Source: CAXBNV01 sp963977185 | GTDB lineage: Bacteria > Pseudomonadota > Gammaproteobacteria > JAGOUU01 | Assembly (NCBI GenBank): GCA_963977185.1 | Contig: CAXBNV010000016.1 | Coordinates: 1-32,329, forward strand | Direction: 5' to 3' | Length of the DNA: 32,329 nucleotides | Shown here: piece after piece, positions 24,458 through 32,329 of the stretch | How the letters are laid out: the number at the start of each line of letters is the position of its first letter | How positions within the stretch are numbered: position 1 is the stretch's first letter | Notes under the pieces: generated by a model | What the model was told of the DNA's origin: nothing | The model's input: only the letters and a program-made list of their open reading frames with translations | Database searches by the model: none | Program-made: the position numbers and the translations under genes

Positions 24458-27359
24458 TAGCATCAGATTTGTTTTCTATTAAGATATAAGTATCTAATAC
24501 TACATTAATAGATTCAATAAAATTATTAACTTGGTTAATTATGTTTTGGTCAATTAATTTTTCAGGATCTTTGATTTTATTTAATGTATTTTCTAAATCA
24601 AAAGCTGCTGTTTTTAATTGTGGTACGCCGCAATAACAACATGACCCATGTAATTTATGTACAAAATGTTTTAAATTACTTAAGTTTCTTGATTTTAAAG
24701 CATGACTTATATCTTTTTTAGTATTAGGTAGCTCTTTAATAAGCATTGAAAGTAAATCTGCTGCTAATTCTTCGTTATTATTGGCAAGTTTTAATCCTAA
24801 ATTAAGATCAATAATATTATTATGTTTTTCATTATATACAGGTAATTTTTTATTTAATGTAGAATTATTTGATGTTAATTCCGTATTATTAAAATTAATC
24901 CATTGGTGTAAAGTTTTTTCAAGCTCAGATTCGCAAAGCGGTTTTGATAGATAGTCATTCATTCCTGATGCTAGGAGCTTTTCTCTTTCTCCTAATATTG
25001 CATGAGCAGTTAAAGCTATAATAGGAATGTTTTTAAATTTTTCTATTTTTCTTATTTGTTTCATAGTTTCAATACCATCTATTTCTGGCATATGAATATC
25101 CATGAAAATTAAAGAAATATTTTCATTTTGTTTAATGATGTCTAATGCTTTAAAGCCACTTGTAGCTGAAATAACATTCAGTTTAAAATTTTCTATCATT
25201 ATGGATAATAATTTTAAATTAGCTTTATTATCATCGACAGCAAGAACAGTTTGTTTGGTAATATTTTCTTGGCTATTTGAATCAAGTGATTTTTTGGACC
25301 TATTTAGTTCTAGTAAATTATTTTTACTAGATATAATTACTTGGTTTATTAAATTTGAGTCATGACATTTTATTAAAGCATCATAAAGTTTTTTATGATT
25401 CACAGGTTTACTTAAACAGAAGTTTGCCCCCATTTTTATTATTTTGTCATAATACTTTTGATCAGTTGTATTAAGCAAAAATCCTATTTTAATATTATTT
25501 TTTGTTGCAAGAGCGATTACATTTTTAATTTTATCACCTTGTAGATTCAAGCTTGTGTTTAAATTATTAATGCCAACTATGATATAATCAAAACAAATAT
25601 TATTTTGTTTTATAGATTCAATTTGTGCCTCAATATTATCAATATTAGATGTTTCCTTTACTTTAATTGACCATTCTAATAATTGATGTTTAATGTTTAA
25701 TTTAGTTATGGGGTGTTGTTCACATATTAAAATATTTTTATTTTTTAGCTCTTCAGACACATGATGATTTTCAGTATCTTCATTAATTTCACTCCAAAAA
25801 GTAAACCAGAAAGTTGAGCCTTTTTGATGAGAGCTTTCAACGCCGATTTTTCCACCCATAGTCTCAACTATTTTTTTAGAAATAACTAATCCTAACCCTG
25901 TTCCGCCATATTTACGAGCTGTTGTATTATCGGCTTGAGAAAATGCTTTAAATAGTTTATTTTGCTCAAATGAGGTTAGTCCTATTCCTGTATCAGTAAT
26001 AGATACTTTAATTAAAGCAGAGTTATCAGTTTTTGTTTCTAACATTACTCGAACAATTATATTGCCTTGTTCTGTAAATTTTATAGCATTATTTACTAGG
26101 TTAATTAAAACTTGTTTTATCCTTAATGGATCACCAATAACTTTATTTGGCACATCATAATAAACTATATGAGCAAGTTCTAAGTTTTTTTTATGGGCGT
26201 TTGGAGCTAGTATATGTAGGGCATCATCTATGCAGTCTTTAATATTAAGAACAGTTTTCTCTAAAATTAATTTTCCAGCTTCAATTTTTGAAAAATCTAA
26301 AATATCATTAATTATTTGCAATAAATTTTTAGCTGAGTCTTGAATTGTAATTAAATAATCATTTTGCTGTTCAGTTAATTTAGTTTTTAATAGCAAGTTA
26401 GTAAAGCCTATTATGCCGTTCATTGGTGTTCTAATTTCATGACTTACATTTGCTAAAAATTCTGATTTTACGCTACTTGCAGTAATGGCTTCTTTTCTTG
26501 CTATATCTAATTCGGCATTTTGTATTTCAATGGTCTCTAAAGTTTGTCTTAAATCAGCAGTTGCTTGATCAATATTTTGCTGTAATTCATCGTGAGCTGT
26601 TTTTAAAGAACTGGCCATAGAGTTAATGCCATCTTTTAAAATATTTAACTCTGTAATTGTATCAAAAGTTACTTTTGTATCTAATTTACCATCTTTGATT
26701 TTTTCAACTGCATTAGCCAATTCTAATATTGGAGTTGTTACATCAGATGCAAGTTTTCTAGAAAGTAGTGCAGATAAAATTAATCCAAGAATTAAGATCA
26801 ACCCACCTGTAAATAAAGTATGGTATTGTTGTATAGTTGTATTTGTTTTGGCTAACTCTAAAACAACCCAACCAATAATTTTTTGATCAATAGCTGAATT
26901 AGTTGTATCGTGCTTCTCAATCGTAATCCCATCAGGGTAATCTTCAATAATAACGTCTCTTAATAAAATAGGGGATGTAAAAATAAGAGATTTTTTAGCA
27001 TCATTATTTATAATATTAACAGGAGGATCATATTGTAGTAATAGTTTTTCTTTTGGAATAGGGTGACCAATATGACTTATTTCATTACCATCTTGATCAT
27101 AGACCGCGATTCCCATTACATCAGGCTCTTCTTCAGTAACTTCTAATATATTGTTAATAATGCTTTTATTTTGTGCAAAAACACCATATTCGCTTGATGA
27201 GGCAAGCTGTGTGATCATTGCTGTACCATGATCCTTTAATGAATTTTCTAAATTATTTAATCGTGCAGTGATAAAATAAAAGCCTAATAAAGCAGCAATG
27301 ATGATAGTTGGTATTAGTGATATTACGACAACTCTAGTTTTAATTCCAATCTTACTCAT
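24453..27359 (-). CDS. barA: BarA/GacS/LetS-type tripartite hybrid sensor histidine kinase
   Basis: The 968-residue membrane sensor kinase belongs to the family that phosphorylates UvrY/GacA/LetA and thereby controls CsrA-binding small RNAs. It has an N-terminal membrane helix (10-28), a periplasmic sensor domain, a second helix (about 178-198) and HAMP. The HisKA H-box FLANVSHEIRTPMNG carries His307. The ATPase domain has NLVNNAIKFTEQG, DTGIGL and GTGLGLVISK. A degenerate receiver (about 545-670) has IIVGIN where the aspartate should be. The true receiver has Asp754 in LIFMDIHMPEIDG and Lys in LSKPL. The C-terminal HPt domain has His901 in FVHKLHGSC. All phosphorelay residues are intact. It overlaps the upstream binding-protein gene by 8 bases. 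Confidence 0.9.
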   Translation of the reverse strand: MSKIGIKTRVVVISLIPTIIIAALLGFYFITARLNNLENSLKDHGTAMITQLASSSEYGVFAQNKSIINNILEVTEEEPDVMGIAVYDQDGNEISHIGHPIPKEKLLLQYDPPVNIINNDAKKSLIFTSPILLRDVIIEDYPDGITIEKHDTTNSAIDQKIIGWVVLELAKTNTTIQQYHTLFTGGLILILGLILSALLSRKLASDVTTPILELANAVEKIKDGKLDTKVTFDTITELNILKDGINSMASSLKTAHDELQQNIDQATADLRQTLETIEIQNAELDIARKEAITASSVKSEFLANVSHEIRTPMNGIIGFTNLLLKTKLTEQQNDYLITIQDSAKNLLQIINDILDFSKIEAGKLILEKTVLNIKDCIDDALHILAPNAHKKNLELAHIVYYDVPNKVIGDPLRIKQVLINLVNNAIKFTEQGNIIVRVMLETKTDNSALIKVSITDTGIGLTSFEQNKLFKAFSQADNTTARKYGGTGLGLVISKKIVETMGGKIGVESSHQKGSTFWFTFWSEINEDTENHHVSEELKNKNILICEQHPITKLNIKHQLLEWSIKVKETSNIDNIEAQIESIKQNNICFDYIIVGINNLNTSLNLQGDKIKNVIALATKNNIKIGFLLNTTDQKYYDKIIKMGANFCLSKPVNHKKLYDALIKCHDSNLINQVIISSKNNLLELNRSKKSLDSNSQENITKQTVLAVDDNKANLKLLSIMIENFKLNVISATSGFKALDIIKQNENISLIFMDIHMPEIDGIETMKQIRKIEKFKNIPIIALTAHAILGEREKLLASGMNDYLSKPLCESELEKTLHQWINFNNTELTSNNSTLNKKLPVYNEKHNNIIDLNLGLKLANNNEELAADLLSMLIKELPNTKKDISHALKSRNLSNLKHFVHKLHGSCCYCGVPQLKTAAFDLENTLNKIKDPEKLIDQNIINQVNNFIESINVVLDTYILIENKSDAI

Positions 27360-28359
27360 TATTATTAAGCTCTTTTAATTTTTTATTTTCTAGATTTTTT
27401 ATTGATTCACCTTGAGGTTTAACTGAGTCTAATAAATTTAATATTTTTTTATTTTTAGCAAGAGAAAAATATTTTGGGCTACTGACTCTTGGAAGTTTAT
27501 GAGAATTTTTAAAGAATACATTAATAGTATCAACAAGTTGTTTTGCTATTTGAGCAGGAGTTGAATAAATTGCTGCAACTGCTCCTGCATCAACATAAGT
27601 TTTGGTATACCCAAAAACTGGAACGCCTCGTCTGAAACTAGAAACGAATATACCTTTTGATGTAAAAGGGTTAAATATATTAGGATCTGGTAATGCTAAT
27701 AATATATCGCATTGCTCTAAAGTCTTTATCAAAGATTTGATTAAAGTATGAGAATACTGGTTTTTAGTTAATATTAAATTAAGATCCCTTTTTTTTGTTT
27801 CTTGATTAAGAGCTTTTAGTACAGATTTATCATAGTTGCTAATTAAAACACCAATATTTTTTACTTTAGGAAATATTTCTTGGATAGATTCTAATATTCT
27901 ACTAATAGGCTGCTCTCTATATATAGCTGAAAAAAAGCCCTGATCTTTAGGTAAATCATATTTTAATTTTTTTATTTCTTCTAAATACTTTTCATATTGG
28001 AATTTAGGGATTAATACGCTTAAAAGAGCAGGAGATTTATATTGAATGGGTACTTCAGAATTATGCGTTTTAAATAAATGTTCAAATGCTTTTTTTGTAG
28101 ATGTTCTTCCTAAGCTAATAACAAGATCAGTTGATAATATCTTTAACGGTTTATTACTTAAATATATAATTTTTACATTATATTTTGATTCATGTAAGTT
28201 TTTGAGTAAGGCGTCTACAGTTGGTTTATAATTTTTACTACTAACTATAGTAATTTTATATACATCTTCAGTTTGAAAATTTATAGCATTTATATTATAA
28301 AAGCTAAAATATGCTAAAATAATTATTAAATATTTTAAGGTCTTTTTGAAATACTGCAT
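27352..28359 (-). CDS. Periplasmic ABC-type substrate-binding-like protein coupled to the BarA-like kinase
   Basis: The 335 residues begin with a signal peptide (KTLKYLIIILAYFSFYNINA, cleavage near 25). They then follow the two-lobed fold of the ABC substrate-binding family PF04392 (TrpX-like). Conserved-looking segments include NIGVLISNYDKSVL, the hinge strand CDILLALPDPNIFN, RGVPVFGYTKTYVDAGAVAAIYSTPAQIAKQ near the C-terminus. No ABC permease or ATPase is adjacent. Instead, the last 8 bases overlap the start of the sensor kinase, so the two are translated together. I infer that this protein presents a ligand to the kinase periplasmic domain rather than to a transporter. The ligand is unknown. 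Confidence 0.8.
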   Translation of the reverse strand: MQYFKKTLKYLIIILAYFSFYNINAINFQTEDVYKITIVSSKNYKPTVDALLKNLHESKYNVKIIYLSNKPLKILSTDLVISLGRTSTKKAFEHLFKTHNSEVPIQYKSPALLSVLIPKFQYEKYLEEIKKLKYDLPKDQGFFSAIYREQPISRILESIQEIFPKVKNIGVLISNYDKSVLKALNQETKKRDLNLILTKNQYSHTLIKSLIKTLEQCDILLALPDPNIFNPFTSKGIFVSSFRRGVPVFGYTKTYVDAGAVAAIYSTPAQIAKQLVDTINVFFKNSHKLPRVSSPKYFSLAKNKKILNLLDSVKPQGESIKNLENKKLKELNNNE

Positions 28360-28480
28360 TGGGCTTAATATTGAAAAATAAAGTTATACTCAAAATTTAA
28401 TTAAGGATAATTTAATAAATATAATTTTAAATAACATCATATCATGATTTATTTTAGAAAAATATTTTTTTTACAAAAGG

Positions 28481-30442
28481 GTGTTGAAGTTGATTCATTT
28501 AAATTTGTTGTTTATAGACAATAACATAAAGTACGATAAAATCTGTAAAGATTTTGAGTTAGGTTTTGCGCAGCATAAAAAAACCCCGCATACTCGAGTT
28601 CGAGAAAATCTTAGCAATGATTTCATTGATAAAAAAGTAAATATTTTTGTTGATTTAGTTAATGCTATAGACTTTCAAGGCGCTGAAGATATTATAGATG
28701 ATTTAGAAAGTTATTATAATAAATCTAAAAAAGCAGGTCTTGAAAAAGAAAAGATAGTTAAAACAGTTTTTCAAAAATTACTGCTTTATTTTGAAAAAAT
28801 TGATAAATATGAAATAGATCAAAATACTTTAAATAATTTATCAAAGCAATCAAAAAAAGATAAAAACGAGCTTGTTCAAAACATTCTTTCCTATCAAGAA
28901 AAGCATGTTAAACCTGTTAAAATATGTATAAATAGGCTTTTTTCTAATTATGGTTTTTTAGCATCATTAACTCATAAATTAAAATATGACATTAATCATC
29001 AAGTTACCAATGATGAGCTTAAAAAATTAATATCTAAAGATTTAGATTTAATAGCAGAAAATAACGATGATAAAGCATTCTATAATTATTCTTTATATAA
29101 TTTAACAAATTATAAAGATATACCGGTTACATATAAAACAAAACAAGATTATAAAAAAAAGCTGAGAAAATGGAAAAAAATACTTAAAAGTAGTATTAAA
29201 CATATGTCTACTATTATAGGTATTAGTGAAGGAGCATCTTTAGCATCAGTTATTGTTTTCTTACTTTTTCCATATTTAGGTGCGGGAGCTATATGTTTAG
29301 CTGTAGTATTAGGTGTATCGATAGGATTTAGTAGTAAATACTTTTTTGAAACTCAAGTATATGAAGTGGCTTCAGGGTTTTTTAAAAAATTATATAAAAA
29401 TAAGCTAGATTTGAGCTTATCTTTAGATAATTTATATAGAGCATCTATTGTATGTCTTGGTGTTGTGAGTGCCTCTATACTTGGCTATTTATCGTTTGTT
29501 TCTGGCGGCGTTCTTTGGGGATCTTTTATTGGAGCAGGTTTTGTATCAGAAATTATATCAGGAATAATCGCAGGAATTGCTTTTATTAGCAGTAGTTTTT
29601 TTATCACATCGGCATTAAAAACAATATTAAGCATGGAGCAGGTTCAGAAATTCACGGACTATTTCCATAAAAAATTTATTAAACCGTGGAAAGATTTAAA
29701 AAATGACTATGAAGGTCAAACAATAGGAACATTTTCTTTAAATTTAGCTAAAACCACAATTAAATGTGTATATAATTCTATATTAAGTTTAGCTATACTA
29801 GCAATCTCATGCTTAGGGGTATTTTTTGCATATAAGAGTATATTAGCATCTTTAAATGCATCAGTTGTATTTAGTAAATTACCAGTATCAGTAATTTATT
29901 TTATATCTACAATACCTATTATATCAATGTTTTTCAGTTCTATTGCCAAGGCTAGGTTGCTCACCGATTATTTAGAATCTATTCCTGAGGCTATGGATGT
30001 AATACCTAATGCTTTTAATAGAGATAATAAAGAAAGCCTGATCGTTAAATCTAAATCTGATGAGGTTGAGACAAGATCTATTACTTATAAGCAAGCGTGG
30101 GATTCTTATATTTTAGTATCGACTTCAATTATGACGTGTAGTTTTTTTGCTCATACATTTTTTAGTGTAGCATCAAAACATATTGGTCTTGCCAGCTTAG
30201 ATAAATCTCATACAGATTGTCATCAAGATATTACTGACATTACATTGGATGGGACAACTATATTGGAAACTGTGTCAGCATTTGAGTCTGCAGCAGCACT
30301 TGCAGGTAGTTATAGAGATATCAGAAAAGTAAAATCTTCAAATATAATAAATGAAACATCTTTAGCTCTTGATCATCTAAGTGATATTAAAGCTGTTCAT
30401 AGCGAAGATAGTTTAGCTAATAGTTCTCGTCGTTTATCCTAA
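28481..30442 (+). CDS. Large multi-pass membrane protein of unknown function
   Basis: About 650 residues with a hydrophilic, lysine-rich, helical N-terminal 240 residues, then four hydrophobic regions. These lie at about 244-285, 321-382 (probably two or three helices), 428-497 and 542-566, rich in Gly, Ala and Ser. A 85-residue polar C-terminal tail ends in SLANSSRRLS. There is no signal peptide. The start is undecided: GTG 28481 directly abuts AAAAGG (28475-28480), so TTG 28484 or TTG 28490, the latter 9 bases from that site, are more likely. I recognise no family. The pattern recalls membrane-inserted effectors of intracellular gammaproteobacteria, which is inference. It is divergent from the kinase unit. 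Confidence 0.72.
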   Translation: MLKLIHLNLLFIDNNIKYDKICKDFELGFAQHKKTPHTRVRENLSNDFIDKKVNIFVDLVNAIDFQGAEDIIDDLESYYNKSKKAGLEKEKIVKTVFQKLLLYFEKIDKYEIDQNTLNNLSKQSKKDKNELVQNILSYQEKHVKPVKICINRLFSNYGFLASLTHKLKYDINHQVTNDELKKLISKDLDLIAENNDDKAFYNYSLYNLTNYKDIPVTYKTKQDYKKKLRKWKKILKSSIKHMSTIIGISEGASLASVIVFLLFPYLGAGAICLAVVLGVSIGFSSKYFFETQVYEVASGFFKKLYKNKLDLSLSLDNLYRASIVCLGVVSASILGYLSFVSGGVLWGSFIGAGFVSEIISGIIAGIAFISSSFFITSALKTILSMEQVQKFTDYFHKKFIKPWKDLKNDYEGQTIGTFSLNLAKTTIKCVYNSILSLAILAISCLGVFFAYKSILASLNASVVFSKLPVSVIYFISTIPIISMFFSSIAKARLLTDYLESIPEAMDVIPNAFNRDNKESLIVKSKSDEVETRSITYKQAWDSYILVSTSIMTCSFFAHTFFSVASKHIGLASLDKSHTDCHQDITDITLDGTTILETVSAFESAAALAGSYRDIRKVKSSNIINETSLALDHLSDIKAVHSEDSLANSSRRLS

Positions 30443-30512
30443 ATAAATCTAATCAATTGTTTTTATTTGCGAATAAATAAGTTTTATGCAAATTATGTTG
30501 CTTTAAAATGTC

Positions 30513-30518
30513 TATAAT
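30513..30518 (+). promoter_or_regulatory. -10 box upstream of the small secreted protein gene
   Basis: A consensus TATAAT lies 40 bases before ATG 30559. No convincing -35 at the usual distance. Confidence 0.3.
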
Positions 30519-30558
30519 AAAGTAATTAATAATTGGATAATTTTAAGGATAGTTATAT

Positions 30559-30948
30559 ATGATTAAAGCGAAAATATTATCATCTGCAATTATATCTGTT
30601 ATAAGCTTATTGTCTTTTAGTTCATATGGAGCAAATGAAAATTACAGCAATAATTATGCTGGTACGTTTAAGGAGCAGACAGAATTAAATGATGATGGTT
30701 ATAAAGAGTATCTTTGCGATGATTTAAAAGAAAAGAAAGTATCTATTAAAGAAAAAACTTGTTTAGATGCATTAAGAACTTATAATAAACAGCGTAAATC
30801 AGAAGGTAAACCAACTTGTTCGGTGCGCAGATTGCATAAAAACAATGACGGTTGTTATTGCTTTCCAAGAGTTGCTAAAGGCAGTGAAATTACAAATATG
30901 TGCCAAGAGAAAAGATTTTATAAAAGATATCAGAATGTATTGAATTAA
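30559..30948 (+). CDS. Small secreted six-cysteine protein, unknown
   Basis: The 129 residues start with a clear signal peptide (MIKAKILSSAIISVISLLSFSSYGA, cleavage near 25). The mature part of about 104 residues is basic and contains six cysteines (YLCDD, KTCLDA, PTCSVR, GCYCF with two, MCQEK), an even number that suits three disulfides in the periplasm or outside the cell. No lipobox is present. No known family is recognised; the cysteine spacing is not that of a haem or zinc site. AAGGA at 30545-30549 supports ATG 30559. Confidence 0.75.
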   Translation: MIKAKILSSAIISVISLLSFSSYGANENYSNNYAGTFKEQTELNDDGYKEYLCDDLKEKKVSIKEKTCLDALRTYNKQRKSEGKPTCSVRRLHKNNDGCYCFPRVAKGSEITNMCQEKRFYKRYQNVLN

Positions 30949-31027
30949 AATTAATATTAAAAGCATTAAAAGTTAATAAAAAACTAATATATTTCATTTA
31001 AAGTTACTCACATAGTTTATTTTTAGT

Positions 31028-31033
31028 TATAAT
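31028..31033 (+). promoter_or_regulatory. -10 box upstream of the last gene
   Basis: TATAAT lies 31 bases before ATG 31065. A weak -35 (TTACTC, 31004-31009) stands 18 bases upstream of it. Confidence 0.4.
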
Positions 31034-31064
31034 AACTAATCTATTAATGAGGGTGGAATATATT

Positions 31065-32099
31065 ATGCCGTATACAAGTGAAGAGGCAAGAAAAAAGCAA
31101 GATGAGCAACAAGAGTTTCAATATGCAAGAAATTTAGCAGAAAAACAAGAACGAGAAAAAGCGTTAGCAGCTCAGCAGTCATCTTTGTCTGTAAGGGTAG
31201 CTAATGAAGATGTTAGCTCTTTACAGGTAGCTAACGCTGAAAGTACCTTAGATGATGATTCGTTGAGTGCAGCTTCTCTTGAAGATAAGACGGAAGACTC
31301 TATTAAGGAAGATTCTATTATATGGAAGACTATTAATAAAATAGATCTTCAGTTAGAAGTAGATAAATCAGGAAAAATATCAATATTTTCAAGTCCACCA
31401 AAAGATGCATCATTTAAAGAAAAGTTTGCAGTAACAACTGAAGTATTTTTAACTGCTTATTTACAAGCATTAGAATATGCTACAGATGGTCAAAAACCAG
31501 AAATTAGAATAAATGGTGGTTGCGATAAAGTGATGGTGCAACAGTTTTATTATTTAGCAGATTGTTTTAAAAAATCAGGTCTTTTAGGTGAATGTCATTT
31601 GCCATTACCAACAGATAGAAGTGGCTCTGACGTTGAGACATGGATTAAAGAACTTGATATGACTAAAACAGACAGTGGAATAATTAAAGAATTACAAGAT
31701 TTATTATCTGTAAAAGATGTTAATGATATAGCACCTAAAGTAACTTCTTTATATTTGGGTACACCAAGTGCTAAATTAACCGATGAAGCATTAGAAGAAT
31801 ATTATAGAAATTTATATAATAAATCAGCTAAAAGCGGCTCAAGTGATGCTCCAGAATTAAATCAAGATGAGTTAGATTATTTGTCTAAAATTAAGAAAGA
31901 TAATGGCATCTATAACTCTTTGCATGGTAATGATATTACTGAATTAGATTCTAGATTTGATGGTTTTAAATTAGCCTATGAACATCGAGTTGAAAAAATA
32001 GAATCTTTATTTAAAGCGGCAGAGCTTAAAGATAAGCCTGATAATGATTTAGGTAATGAAGAATCGCCAGAACAATCTAAAAGACTAAAAGTAGTTTAA
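31065..32099 (+). CDS. Acidic cytoplasmic protein of unknown function
   Basis: I choose ATG 31065 (344 residues, MPYTSEEARKKQDEQQEF), because the purine tract GAGGGTGG at 31049-31056 makes a strong ribosome site for it. The ATG at 31047 overlaps that tract. The N-terminal 45 residues form a charged helix, and a serine/aspartate-rich spacer follows. Residues about 85-165 look like a small alpha/beta unit (FLTAYLQALEYATDGQKPEIRINGG, then a helix with YLADCFKKSGLL). The rest is helical and the tail is charged, ending KRLKVV. There is no signal or membrane segment. The family is not recognised. The gene ends at a strong rho-independent terminator and starts 116 bases after the six-cysteine protein. 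Confidence 0.72.
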   Translation: MPYTSEEARKKQDEQQEFQYARNLAEKQEREKALAAQQSSLSVRVANEDVSSLQVANAESTLDDDSLSAASLEDKTEDSIKEDSIIWKTINKIDLQLEVDKSGKISIFSSPPKDASFKEKFAVTTEVFLTAYLQALEYATDGQKPEIRINGGCDKVMVQQFYYLADCFKKSGLLGECHLPLPTDRSGSDVETWIKELDMTKTDSGIIKELQDLLSVKDVNDIAPKVTSLYLGTPSAKLTDEALEEYYRNLYNKSAKSGSSDAPELNQDELDYLSKIKKDNGIYNSLHGNDITELDSRFDGFKLAYEHRVEKIESLFKAAELKDKPDNDLGNEESPEQSKRLKVV

Positions 32100-32120
32100 A
32101 ATTAGTTGCTTATTTCAAAT

Positions 32121-32150
32121 AAAAAGCGGAGTTTCTCCGCTTTTTTCTTT
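32121..32150 (+). terminator. Rho-independent terminator after the last gene
   Basis: An 11-bp stem (AAAAAGCGGAG, 32121-32131, with its complement at 32135-32145) closes a TTT loop and runs into TTTTTTCTTT. The A-rich left side allows function in both directions. It is by far the clearest terminator in the window. Confidence 0.95.
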
Positions 32151-32170
32151 CTATGCTTTAAAGTTTAATA

Positions 32171-32212
32171 TTATTGCTATATAATCATAAATTAAATATT
32201 GCATAGCAATAA
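32171..32212. repeat. 10-bp inverted repeat
   Basis: TTATTGCTAT (32171-32180) and ATAGCAATAA (32203-32212) are exact inverted copies with 22 bases between them. Confidence 0.7.
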
Positions 32213-32239
32213 CAAGTCCATGAGCGTAGCGAATAAATA

Positions 32240-32260
32240 TTTTTCTTTCGTAAAGAAAAA
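32240..32260. repeat. 9-bp hairpin
   Basis: TTTTTCTTT, loop CGT, AAAGAAAAA: a perfect tight hairpin inside the non-coding end region. Confidence 0.7.
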
Positions 32261-32329
32261 AGGCTCCCGTAGTAAGCAGAAAAAGGATTTCTCAGGAGTT
32301 AAAATATTGATTTAACCTTAAAGGTTCTT

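Larger units (their letters stand above)
32151..32329. other. Non-coding right end of the window, rich in inverted repeats
   Basis: These 179 bases carry no credible open frame. They contain the two inverted repeats listed separately and a relatively GC-rich tract (TGAGCGTAGCGAAT at 32221, then GGCTCCCGTAGT at 32262) that looks unlike the surrounding AT-rich spacers. It may be a dispersed intergenic repeat or the start of an RNA gene that continues past the window. I see no tRNA cloverleaf. Confidence 0.4.

Noticed and set aside
32262..32329. Start of a tRNA gene
   Set aside because: No acceptor stem, TTC-arm or anticodon-arm pairing could be made from the visible bases.

Overview
The window comes from a strongly AT-rich bacterial chromosome (by eye about 70% A+T or more). 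The identifiable genes have a gammaproteobacterial flavour: a BarA/GacS/LetS-type tripartite kinase, an LbtU-like (DUF3573-like) outer-membrane porin, a DinG/YoaA helicase, AcrB/AcrA-type efflux, a Bcr/CflA-type MFS pump, AhpC and S-adenosylhomocysteinase. Several long lysine- and glutamate-rich proteins of unknown function carry repeats, coiled coils or clustered membrane segments, as in host-associated bacteria. A Legionellales- or Francisella-like intracellular lineage is a reasonable guess, but it rests on gene style only. There are no rRNA or tRNA genes, insertion sequences, CRISPR arrays or prophage genes.

Layout. Bases 1-3561 hold two tandem paralogues, the first cut by the window edge, that share a 33-residue (99-bp) repeat and a conserved C-terminal domain. 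A minus-strand orphan nitrate/sulfonate-type ABC ATPase follows (3607-4926). Next on the plus strand are a hydrophobic and coiled-coil protein ending in four histidines, and a protein joining two cyclic-nucleotide-binding-like domains to a degenerate CPBP/CAAX-protease-like membrane domain. Then come ahpC, an LbtU-like porin and trpS.

The most striking gene lies at 11617-13617. It is an in-frame fusion of the flagellar MS-ring protein FliF to the middle and C-terminal domains of the rotor protein FliG. The two parts that normally bind each other (FliF C-tail and FliG N-domain) appear to be replaced by a short lysine-rich linker containing a perfect AAAGAT repeat. A STAS-domain protein follows, then a 20-bp perfect palindrome, then dinG. 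No other flagellar gene is visible.

On the minus strand from 22491 down to 16115 four genes are closely spaced: an MFS drug pump, a polymer-forming (bactofilin-like) membrane protein, a periplasmic adaptor and an RND pump. A cytosine deaminase closely resembling the fungal enzyme is transcribed divergently from this set. Further on the minus strand are ahcY and a two-gene unit in which a periplasmic substrate-binding protein overlaps the BarA-like kinase by 8 bases, which suggests ligand-linked signalling.

The right end (28481-32099) carries three unrecognised plus-strand genes: a large multi-pass membrane protein, a small secreted six-cysteine protein, and an acidic cytoplasmic protein ending at a strong rho-independent terminator. 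The last 180 bases are non-coding and rich in inverted repeats. No stretch longer than 300 bases lacks a gene.
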